From contig DCLA01000039.1 of assembly GCA_002320815.1 (NCBI GenBank), positions 44,871 to 108,870 of the forward strand: a DNA stretch of 64,000 bases. Reading direction: 5' to 3'. This document shows positions 57,452 through 64,000 of this stretch, piece after piece (position 1 is the first letter of the stretch; every line of letters begins with the position of its first letter). A program made the position numbers and the translations under genes. Origin of the DNA: Myxococcales bacterium UBA1660. Lineage in GTDB: Bacteria; Myxococcota_A; Polyangia; Polyangiales; Houyiibacteriaceae. A model generated the notes under the pieces. The model was given only the letters and a program-made list of their open reading frames with translations. It was not told where the DNA came from and searched no databases.

Positions 57452-59883
57452 GCGCCACCGATGACACCGTCGCGCGCGCGCTCCCCGACGACGCCGACGC
57501 GATCCGCGCCCAAGTGGACGCCGTGCTCGGCGGCGACCTCCACTGGTTCCCGGTGCGCCACCACTCGCCCACCGTGGCCCACGCCGTGGAGACGACCCTA
57601 CGCGCGCGACGACCGAAGGTCGTCTTCCTGGAGGCGCCCCACGAGGCCCAGCACCTGGTGCCGGCGTTGGGCGCCGCGGACACCCGGCCGCCGGTGGCCC
57701 TCTACTCCAGCTTCCGAGACGACGACGACGTGCTGGGCCTGCGGGATCCCGACGCCGAGGCGCCCCCGGCGCGGCTCCCCTCGTGGTACCCGATGACCGC
57801 CTACTCGCCGGAGCTGGTCGCCATCCGCACCGCGGCCGCGGTCGGCGCCGAGGTGGTCTTCATGGACCTCCCGCACTGGGCGACCTACGGCAACCGCGGC
57901 GACGCGAGCGACCCACCGGAGGGCAAGGCACCCCGCGCCGTCCCCGGCCGGCCGGGGCTCCACGAGCTCGTGGGCAGCCGCGAGCTCACCGAACGCCTCG
58001 CCGGCGCCGCCGGTCACCGGACCTGGGACGAGACCTGGGACACCCTCTTCGAGCGGCACCGACCTCGCGACGCCGAGGAGCTCGAGGCCTATCGGCGATC
58101 GCTGGCGACCTTCTGCGCGGCGATCCGCGCGTGCACACCGAGAGAGTCGCTGGAGCGCGACGGGACCCTGGCCCGGGAGCGCTTCATGGCCGCGACCATC
58201 GATCGGACGCTCGCGGCGCGCGGTCTCGAGGAGCGCGACGCGGTGGTGATCTGCGGGGGCTTCCATCTCTTCCTGGACCGGGACGACACGGACGCGCCGC
58301 CCATCCCCGCGGGGACGGCGCACACCACCCTGGTACCCCACTCCTACCCGCGCATCTCCGAGCTCTCGGGCTACGCCGCCGGCAACCGCGCGCCGGCCTG
58401 GTACCAGCGGGTGCACGAGGAAGAGGACGCCGAGCAGCGCCTCCTGGGTCACGTGGTGGCCATCCTCGGTCGGGCCCGCCGCAAAGGGATGCGACTGGCG
58501 GCGGCGGACACCCTGAGCGTGGTCCACCACGCGCACCTGTTGGCGCAGCTCCGCGGTCGCCCCCAGCCGGTCCTGGACGACATCCACGACGCGATCGTCA
58601 CCTGCTGCTGCAAGGGGGACCCGGCGGTCGAGGGCGCCCGACTCTTCGAGGCGATGCACTACGTGGGCACGGGGACCCGTGTGGGGCGGGTGACCGCCGC
58701 GGTGGGGCTCCTGCCGCTGGTCCGCGACTTCCGCGAGCGCCTCGCCGCCACCGGCATGGAGGACCTGGTCGATCACGACGAGGTCCTGAAGGTCGACCTC
58801 GACATCCGGGAGCCCGCCGACGCCGCACGCTCCGTGCTCCTGCACCGGGTGGTCGCCCTGGGGGCTCCGGTGGGGCATCTCCGGGACGCGGCCGCGGGCT
58901 TCGGGCAGACCCTCTTCCGGGAGAAGTGGCGTCTCCGCTGGACCCCCGAGCTGGAGGCGGCGCTGGTGGAGAAGAGCCTCCTGGGCGACACCGTCGAGGC
59001 CGCGGCCACCGCGCTGGTCCGCGAGCGGCTGGGCGCCCTGGGAGCCGAGGCCGGCCAGGTGGCCCGGGAGCTCTTGGGCGCCGTGCGGATGGAGCTGCCC
59101 GCGCTGAGCCGCGAGGCCGAAGAGCACCTGGGTCACGCCATCGACCACGACGAGCGCTTCGGATCCCTGGTGCAGGCCTTCGTGGCCTTGGGGCAGCTCC
59201 TCCGTCGCGCGACGTATGCGGGGACCGACGAGTCGGCGCTCCGGGCGCTCCGCGAGCGGGCCTTCGCCCGGGCGAGCTTCGCCGTCGCCGGGACCCGGGA
59301 GCTCCCCGACGAGGAGCACCCGCACGTCATCGAGGGGCTCCGCGCGTTGGCCGACGCGACCCTCCAGGACGAGGGCCTGGACGCCGAGCTCTACGTCTCC
59401 CACGTGCGCACCGCGGCCGAGGAGACGCCGGTGCCCTATCTCCGGGGCGCCTACCTGGGCATCCTCGCCGAAGTGCGGCGGATCCCCGTCGAGGAGGTGG
59501 CCGACGCGCTGGCGGCCCACGCCCGCGGCGCGGTGGAGGTGCAGCTCGACGCCGGAGCGTTCCTCGGCGGGGTCCTCGCGGTCTCGCGGGCCACCCTGCG
59601 CCTGGGCGCGCGGCCCCTGGTCGCGGCAGTGGACGAGGTGCTCGCCGCGGCCGCGACCGAGACCTTCCTGACCATGGCGCCGCGGATGCGCGCGGCCCTC
59701 GAGGAGCTCCGGGAGCCCCAAAAGAACCTCCTCGCTGACGAGGTCGCCCGCCTCTACGGGGAAGCCAGCGAGACGGTGCGCGCCGAGCTCACCGTCAGCG
59801 CCGAGGCGGCCGCGCTCCTCGCCGAGCTCGATGGCGAGGCGGCGCGCATCATGGACCGATGGCACCTGGGGAGGCCCGCGTGA
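57448..59883 (+). CDS. DUF5682-family protein of the MoxR/VWA system
   Basis: An 811-residue protein. The N-terminus carries DLHWFPVRHHSPTVAHAVETTLRARRPKVVFLEAPHE: the HH-S-P and downstream E-x-P motif resembles the ChaN/TraB/EreA-like hydrolase fold, in which His and Glu bind metal or act in catalysis. A second cluster FHLFLDRDD (about 270) may complete the site. The rest (about 350-810) is helical, with many Leu/Ala/Arg repeats, and no further motif was recognised. The GTG at 57448 overlaps the MoxR stop (GTGA) and its own stop overlaps the VWA start (GTGA), so it is tightly coupled. Family members travel with MoxR and VWA genes; the activity is not established. Confidence 0.82.
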   Translation: MSATDDTVARALPDDADAIRAQVDAVLGGDLHWFPVRHHSPTVAHAVETTLRARRPKVVFLEAPHEAQHLVPALGAADTRPPVALYSSFRDDDDVLGLRDPDAEAPPARLPSWYPMTAYSPELVAIRTAAAVGAEVVFMDLPHWATYGNRGDASDPPEGKAPRAVPGRPGLHELVGSRELTERLAGAAGHRTWDETWDTLFERHRPRDAEELEAYRRSLATFCAAIRACTPRESLERDGTLARERFMAATIDRTLAARGLEERDAVVICGGFHLFLDRDDTDAPPIPAGTAHTTLVPHSYPRISELSGYAAGNRAPAWYQRVHEEEDAEQRLLGHVVAILGRARRKGMRLAAADTLSVVHHAHLLAQLRGRPQPVLDDIHDAIVTCCCKGDPAVEGARLFEAMHYVGTGTRVGRVTAAVGLLPLVRDFRERLAATGMEDLVDHDEVLKVDLDIREPADAARSVLLHRVVALGAPVGHLRDAAAGFGQTLFREKWRLRWTPELEAALVEKSLLGDTVEAAATALVRERLGALGAEAGQVARELLGAVRMELPALSREAEEHLGHAIDHDERFGSLVQAFVALGQLLRRATYAGTDESALRALRERAFARASFAVAGTRELPDEEHPHVIEGLRALADATLQDEGLDAELYVSHVRTAAEETPVPYLRGAYLGILAEVRRIPVEEVADALAAHARGAVEVQLDAGAFLGGVLAVSRATLRLGARPLVAAVDEVLAAAATETFLTMAPRMRAALEELREPQKNLLADEVARLYGEASETVRAELTVSAEAAALLAELDGEAARIMDRWHLGRPA

Positions 59884-61010
59884 GTCGCGACCCGGAAAAC
59901 CTGGCGCGCTGGCGCGTGCTCCTCGGGCGCCGACCGCAGCTCGAGGGCGACACCGAAGAGGACGCACGCTTCGCGGCGGCCACCCGCCTCCTCGACGAGC
60001 TCTACGGCACCGGCGCCGCCGACGGCGAGGACCCCACCCAAGATCGCAGCGGCGGCCTCGGCGAGGGGCACGCGATGAACGTGCCCCGCTGGGTCGACGA
60101 GGTGGGCGAGCTCTTCCCCCGCGCCGCCAAGGAGGTCCTCGAGCGGGAGCTGGTGCGAAAGCGAGGGATCGCCGAGCTGCTGGAGCGGCCGGACATCCTG
60201 GAGCGGGTCGAGCCGAGCCTGGAGCTGGTGAAGACCCTGCTCACCCACCGCGACCTGATGAACGAGAAGACCCGCGGGATCGCGCGGAAGATCATCGACC
60301 AGGTGGTCCGGGAGCTGAAGGAGAAGCTCACGATCGCGGTCGAGCCGGCCATCACCGGGGCCATCCGACGCGACCGGCACTCGCCGCGCAAGGTGCCCCG
60401 GAACCTGGACCTGAAGACCACCCTGCGGCGGAACCTGCACCACTGGGATCGCAAGCACGAGCGCCTCCTCGTGGACCGGCTCTTCTTCTACGCCGCCGAG
60501 CGCAACAAGCGGCCCTGGCACATCATCGTGGCGGTGGACCAGTCGGGCTCGATGCTCGGCTCGGCGATCTTCAGCGCGGTGATGGCCTCGATCTTCGCCG
60601 AGCTCCCCGCGGTGAAGACCAGCCTCTTCCTCTTCGACACCGAGATCGCCGACCTGAGCGACCAGGTCGGCCAGCCCGTCGACGTGCTCCTCCAGGTGCA
60701 GCTCGGGGGCGGGACGCACATCGCCAAGGCGGTCCGCTACGCCGGCCAGCTGGTGCGCGAACCGGCGAAGACCATCGTGGTGCTCATCACCGACTTCTAC
60801 GAAGGCGGCCCGGAGGCGGACCTGATCCGCGAGGTGAAGTTCCTGGCCGAGAGCGGGGTGCGCATGGTCGGCCTGGGAGCCCTCGGCTACGACGCGCGGC
60901 CCGAGTACCACAAGGCCACCGCGAGCAAGTGCCGGAAGGTCGGCATGGACGTCCTCGTGTGCACCCCGGAGAAGCTCGCCGAGTCCATGGCGACGATCAT
61001 CCGCGGCTGA
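59880..61010 (+). CDS. VWA-domain protein, partner of the MoxR ATPase
   Basis: A 376-residue protein. The first 200 residues are helical and charged (VDEVGELFPRAAKEVLERELVRKRGIAELL). The von Willebrand A domain follows: IIVAVDQSGSMLGSAIF (MIDAS DxSxS), a conserved threonine in GGGTHIAKAVRY and VVLITDFYEGGPEADL, which supplies the third metal ligand. Binding of a metal-dependent ligand to the MoxR ATPase or its substrate is typical. The GTG at 59880 overlaps the DUF5682 stop. It is the last gene of the group; about 97 bp of spacer follow. The cysteine-containing C-terminus has no further motif. Confidence 0.93.
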   Translation: MSRDPENLARWRVLLGRRPQLEGDTEEDARFAAATRLLDELYGTGAADGEDPTQDRSGGLGEGHAMNVPRWVDEVGELFPRAAKEVLERELVRKRGIAELLERPDILERVEPSLELVKTLLTHRDLMNEKTRGIARKIIDQVVRELKEKLTIAVEPAITGAIRRDRHSPRKVPRNLDLKTTLRRNLHHWDRKHERLLVDRLFFYAAERNKRPWHIIVAVDQSGSMLGSAIFSAVMASIFAELPAVKTSLFLFDTEIADLSDQVGQPVDVLLQVQLGGGTHIAKAVRYAGQLVREPAKTIVVLITDFYEGGPEADLIREVKFLAESGVRMVGLGALGYDARPEYHKATASKCRKVGMDVLVCTPEKLAESMATIIRG

Positions 61011-61050
61011 GCCCGCTGGGTCCCGTCGCCGCGAGCGGCCGCGTCGATGG

Positions 61051-61066
61051 TTTACAAAGTGTACCT
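61051..61066. promoter_or_regulatory. Candidate HxlR operator upstream of membrane-protein/HxlR pair
   Basis: TTTACAAAGTGTACCT contains TAC-N5-GTA, an inverted repeat of the kind bound by HxlR/DUF24 regulators. It lies 42-57 bp upstream of the ATG at 61108 in a locally A/T-rich stretch. An HxlR gene follows in the same operon, so autoregulation is plausible. Confidence 0.4.
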
Positions 61067-61107
61067 TGACGGGTTCTCTCGATGAACCAGACTTCTCGAG
61101 AGGAACC

Positions 61108-61830
61108 ATGCCCTTCGCGCCCCCGGCCTCGCTGACGACCGCGTTCGTCGCCCTGACCCTCGCGGTCGCCCTCGCCAATCTCTGGCTGCTTCGTCGCGCC
61201 GCCCCCGCCGGGCGAGAGCGCGCGTGGACCACCCGGGGCGCGGTGGTGATCGCGCTGTGGATGACCGCGCACGCGACACTCGCTCACAGCGGTGTGCTCG
61301 AAGGCGGCGTGCCCCCCCGGGTCCTCTTCTACCTCCCGGTCACCCTGATCACCGCGGTCGCCCTCGGGCTCTCGCCCGTGGGTCGGCGGCTCGCCACCCT
61401 TCCCCTCGGGCTCCTGGTCGGGCTCATGGCGTTCCGGCTCCCCCTCGAGATGGTCCTCCATGGGCTCTTCGAGAGCGGCGACCTGCCCATCCAGATGACC
61501 TGGAGTGGCTACAACCTGGACGTCCTCACCGGCGCCTCGGCCCTCGCCCTCGGACTCCTCGCCTCGCGGCGTCCGCTCCCTCCCGCGCTCGTCTTCGCGT
61601 GGAACCTGATGGGCAGCGCCCTGCTGGTGATCGTCGTGGCCATCGCGGTCACCAGCGCGCCGACGCCGTTGCGGCGCTTCATGGCGGGCCCGCCGGTGGT
61701 GCTGCCCTTCCACGCGCCCTTCAACTGGATCGTGAACGTCCACGTCTTCACCGCGCTGGTGGGACACATCGTGGTCTTCCGCGCGCTCGCCGCACGTCGA
61801 GCGGCGATACCCGCCCATGCCCTCGCGTAG
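61108..61830 (+). CDS. Unknown membrane protein
   Basis: A 240-residue protein with six or seven membrane segments, beginning MPFAPPASLTTAFVALTLAVALANLWLL and including GAVVIALWMTAHATLAHSG, RVLFYLPVTLITAVALGL and WNLMGSALLVIVVAIAVTS. Histidines in NVHVFTALVGHIVVF and MTAHATLAHS may be functional. I do not recognise the family. The ATG is preceded by GAGAGGAACC, a good ribosome site. It overlaps the HxlR gene by 14 bases and is probably regulated by it. Confidence 0.78.
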   Translation: MPFAPPASLTTAFVALTLAVALANLWLLRRAAPAGRERAWTTRGAVVIALWMTAHATLAHSGVLEGGVPPRVLFYLPVTLITAVALGLSPVGRRLATLPLGLLVGLMAFRLPLEMVLHGLFESGDLPIQMTWSGYNLDVLTGASALALGLLASRRPLPPALVFAWNLMGSALLVIVVAIAVTSAPTPLRRFMAGPPVVLPFHAPFNWIVNVHVFTALVGHIVVFRALAARRAAIPAHALA

Positions 61831-62434
61831 CTACGGGCAGTACTGCGCGCTCGCCCGAGCGCTCGACGCGGTCGGAGACCGCTGGTCCCTGCTCGTCGTG
61901 CGCAATCTCCTCCTGGGGCCGCTGCGGTGGTCGGAGCTTCGCGCCGGTCTGCCCGGCGTCGCCAAGAACCTCCTCTCGGCGCGGCTGAGCGAGCTCGCCG
62001 ACGTGGGCATCGTCGCCAAGGAGGGCGACTCGTATGGGCTCACCGCGCGAGGCGCGGAGCTCGAGCCGGTCCTCTTCGCCCTCGCCGACTGGGGCGAGCG
62101 GCACGTCTTCGGGCCACCGCGGGAGGGCGAGGCGCTCCGGCTGCGGTACCTGATGACCTCGGTGCGGCGCCGGCTGCGGCCCACCCGTCGACGCGGCTGG
62201 GTGCAGCTCCACGTGGACGACGAGAGCTACTCGGTGCGCCTCGGCCCCGACCCCACGGTGGTCCAAGGGGCCGAGCCCACGCGCCACGCGGTCCACACCG
62301 ATCTCGAAGGACTCCGGGCCCTGCTCTTCCAGCGGGTCCCCGCGGCCGAGCTCGTGAAGCTGGGCGCCCTCGGCGTGCGGGGCGACGTCACCCTCGTCCA
62401 GAGCTTCGTCGACGCGCTGCCCCCGCCGCCATGA
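61817..62434 (+). CDS. HxlR-family transcriptional regulator
   Basis: A 205-residue regulator. The winged-helix reads SYGQYCALARALDAVGDRWSLLVVRNLLLGPLRWSELRAGLPGVAKNLLSARLSELADVGIV, the HxlR signature including YC-x-x-A and the conserved Cys of many redox-responsive members. The C-terminal 90 residues (VQLHVDDESYSVRLGPDPTVV onward) form a sterol-carrier-like or ligand-sensing extension. It starts inside the membrane-protein gene (14 bp overlap). It probably controls that gene and itself through the TAC-N5-GTA site. Confidence 0.9.
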   Translation: MPSRSYGQYCALARALDAVGDRWSLLVVRNLLLGPLRWSELRAGLPGVAKNLLSARLSELADVGIVAKEGDSYGLTARGAELEPVLFALADWGERHVFGPPREGEALRLRYLMTSVRRRLRPTRRRGWVQLHVDDESYSVRLGPDPTVVQGAEPTRHAVHTDLEGLRALLFQRVPAAELVKLGALGVRGDVTLVQSFVDALPPPP

Positions 62435-62450
62435 GAAAGAGGCGTCGGCC

Positions 62451-62924
62451 TTGTGCCCCGCGGCGCCGGCCGACGAGACTGCGTCCGTGAGCCCGACCCC
62501 TTCGCCAGCCGCGCGCTCCGGCGCACGGCCACCGCTCGGCCTCGTGCTCGCGGTGGCCGTCGCGATCCTGGGGGTCCCCTGGCTCTCGCCGGCCGGGGTC
62601 GGGTCCTGGTCGATGTTTGCCGCCCCCGTCGAGTACCGTCTGGACGTCGCCGCCTGGGACGCCGGTCCGGTGCCCCGCCGGGTGCCGCTGCGCAGCCTCC
62701 GCCCCCACCTGGGCTTCGACGCCCGCCGGGTGATCACCCCGGCCGACGAGTACGTCGTCGGCGAGACCAACGCCGCGCTCCTGGCCGGCGGCCTGGACGA
62801 CCTGGCCTCCCTGGTGTGCGCGCTCTCCGCCGACACACGCCAGGTCCGCGTGGTGCTCCGCCGACGACACCTGGATCACACGGCCCCGACCGTGCGCGAC
62901 GAGACCCATGCTTGCCCGCGTTAA
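62451..62924 (+). CDS. Small membrane-anchored protein, partner of an HTTM protein
   Basis: A 157-residue protein with one hydrophobic helix (PLGLVLAVAVAILGVPWLSP) after an Ala/Pro-rich leader and a C-terminal domain of about 105 residues outside the membrane (MFAAPVEYRLDVAAWDAG; RVITPADEYVVGETNAALL). 'WSMFA' followed by a soluble domain is seen in small proteins encoded next to HTTM-family genes. Its stop lies 17 bases inside the HTTM gene. The TTG at 62451 has AAAGAGG upstream; a GTG at 62487 is the alternative start. Function unknown. Confidence 0.68.
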   Translation: MCPAAPADETASVSPTPSPAARSGARPPLGLVLAVAVAILGVPWLSPAGVGSWSMFAAPVEYRLDVAAWDAGPVPRRVPLRSLRPHLGFDARRVITPADEYVVGETNAALLAGGLDDLASLVCALSADTRQVRVVLRRRHLDHTAPTVRDETHACPR

Positions 62925-63852
62925 CCGACTGGCGCTTCGTCTCCTCGGCGGAGAGACCTCGGCCTGGCCCTACGCGCTGATCCGGGTCGGGCTGGCCACG
63001 CTGGTCCTGCTCCGGACCCACGTGGTGGACCTCTTGCCGATGGACCACCACGCCTGGGTCCCCGGCTGGCTCGAGTACCACCCGAGCCGCGACCGGTCCG
63101 CGGCGCCCGCGCTCCACTCGCCCCTGGGCTTCTTCCCGGCCCTCTCGCCCACGCTCACGGCGGCGCTGACCTGGGCCCGCACCGGGCTGGCGGCGCTGCT
63201 GCTGGTCGGGGTACGCCCCCGGGTCGTCGCCGGGCTCCTGGCGCTGGTCGGGTATTCGCTGATGGCCGCGGACCGCTACCGCTACCTCCACCACCTCCAT
63301 CTGCTCTGGACCAGCGTCGCTCTCCTGGCGCTCTGCCCCGCGGACGGGCGCCTCGCGCTGCGCTCGCCCCGCCGCGAGCTCGTCGCGCGCTGGCCGCGGC
63401 AGCTCCTGCGGCTCCACGCGTTGGCGGCCTGGGGCTACGCCGGTCTCGCCAAGCTGAACGGCCCGTGGCTCCGCGGCGAGACGCTCCGTGACCTGCACGG
63501 GGCCGGGCTGGTCGACGGACCGATGGTCGACGCGGCGGCCGCGGCCCTCGGCTGGTCGGGGCTGGCCTGGGGTGTCGCGCTCGTCGAGCTCGGACTCCCC
63601 GTCGTACTCGCCATCCCACGGACGCGCCTCATCGGGGTCGCCCTGGCCGTACTCTTTCATCTGGGAATCGAGACCTCGGTCATGGTCTCCACCTTCGGCG
63701 CGACGATGCTCGTTCTCACCGTCTCCTTTCTCCCCTTCGGAAGTTCGGCGTGGGACTCGCCAGAAACCGAGGGCGATTTCACCCCACGATTGGAAAACGG
63801 CCCCCGAGCCGACGACGGGCCGATGGAGGACCCGACTCGAAGCGCGGATTGA
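62908..63852 (+). CDS. HTTM-domain membrane protein
   Basis: A 314-residue protein with multiple membrane segments (PYALIRVGLATLVLLRTHVVDLLP; LTWARTGLAALLLVGVRPRVVAGLLALVGYS; LHLLWTSVALLALCPADG; WGYAGLAKLNGPWLRGETL; GVALVELGLPVVLAIP). The 'R-x-G...D-R-Y-x-x-x-H-H' and AKLNGPW motifs match the HTTM (horizontally transferred transmembrane) domain related to vitamin-K-dependent gamma-carboxylase. The carboxylase activity of bacterial members is not shown. The start overlaps the preceding gene by 17 bases, so the two are coupled. Confidence 0.87.
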   Translation: MLARVNRLALRLLGGETSAWPYALIRVGLATLVLLRTHVVDLLPMDHHAWVPGWLEYHPSRDRSAAPALHSPLGFFPALSPTLTAALTWARTGLAALLLVGVRPRVVAGLLALVGYSLMAADRYRYLHHLHLLWTSVALLALCPADGRLALRSPRRELVARWPRQLLRLHALAAWGYAGLAKLNGPWLRGETLRDLHGAGLVDGPMVDAAAAALGWSGLAWGVALVELGLPVVLAIPRTRLIGVALAVLFHLGIETSVMVSTFGATMLVLTVSFLPFGSSAWDSPETEGDFTPRLENGPRADDGPMEDPTRSAD

Positions 63853-63926
63853 AGCGGAGTCGAGTCGCTCGAAAGAGCCCGCCACCACTGCTAGGTTTCG
63901 GACCGAGAAACTCGGGGGAGAGTCAC

Positions 63927-64000
63927 ATGGGAACGACACGATGGATGACCGCGGCGGGGCTCGCGCTCACGCTGGCCTGTGGCAGCGAGACGCCGGCAGG
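63927..64000 (+). CDS. Lipoprotein, N-terminus only (cut by window end)
   Basis: MGTTRWMTAAGLALTLACGSE followed by TPA: a lipoprotein signal with lipobox TLAC at residues 15-18. The ATG at 63927 follows GGGGGAG at a suitable distance. Only 24 codons are inside the window, so the function cannot be judged. Confidence 0.72.
   Translation, partial: MGTTRWMTAAGLALTLACGSETPA

Overview
The window is visibly G+C-rich and densely coded on both strands, with many GTG/TTG starts and 1-4 bp start/stop overlaps. Several traits point to a myxobacterium (Myxococcota, probably a Polyangiales/Sandaracinus-like lineage): lipoproteins with short Asp/Ala/Gly-rich linkers after a 'CGD' lipobox, thrombospondin-type-3/OmpA outer-membrane proteins with a MYXO-CTERM-like segment, eukaryote-like Ser/Thr kinases, a multi-GAF hybrid histidine kinase, and a type I polyketide synthase. 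The assignment is inferred from style and gene content. No rRNA, tRNA, CRISPR array, transposase or phage gene was seen.

Layout. 0-7.1 kb (minus strand): the start of a DUF421 membrane protein; a tightly overlapped four-gene set (PIG-L deacetylase, NodS-like methyltransferase, family 2 glycosyltransferase, acyl-CoA-dehydrogenase-like protein); then a membrane glycosyltransferase, a second glycosyltransferase interrupted by an in-frame amber codon, and a GH1 beta-glucosidase. 7.6-20.4 kb: mixed housekeeping and accessory genes (P-loop kinase, YdeI-like protein, zinc-ribbon SDR, small secreted proteins, MetA-type outer-membrane protein, phosphopantetheinyl transferase, large hybrid histidine kinase, pirin, SDR, Cys-rich lipoprotein). 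20.4-37.5 kb: an HExxH membrane protein, a pyrophosphatase-like protein, a 945-residue TSP3/OmpA protein, a Ser/Thr kinase, a FemAB-like acyltransferase, a frameshifted Uma2 gene, an epimerase/LysR divergent pair, an App1 phosphatase, a UspA/PhnD-like overlapping pair, a frameshifted M23 lipoprotein and an RdgC-like pair.

37.5-46.2 kb is a three-gene biosynthetic operon: a 2201-residue PKS (KS-AT-KR-DH-ACP-TE) followed by overlapping glycosyltransferase and methyltransferase genes. It is bracketed by inverted copies of a roughly 80-90 bp dispersed repeat. The phosphopantetheinyl transferase at 13.4 kb could load its carrier domain. 46.3-53.7 kb: a truncated C45/NAAA-like gene, a solitary LuxR HTH protein, a Rieske oxygenase overlapped with a Ser/Thr kinase, an MBL protein, a cyclophilin, a large lipoprotein and a glutathione transferase.

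53.8-61.0 kb holds the most coherent system of unknown function: SWIM zinc-finger protein, an unknown 486-residue protein, a MoxR AAA+ ATPase, a DUF5682 protein and a VWA protein, the last three joined by 4 bp overlaps. 61.1-64 kb carries a membrane protein/HxlR regulator pair, an HTTM-family membrane protein with a small partner, and the start of a lipoprotein.

Two dispersed repeat families stand out. One has four copies of a 27-28 bp element, three of them 35-63 bp upstream of start codons and all oriented toward the gene. The other is the 80-90 bp element with a conserved stem around the PKS operon. Three genes are broken by single-base changes (amber GT2, Uma2 -1, M23 -1), which may be real decay or assembly error.
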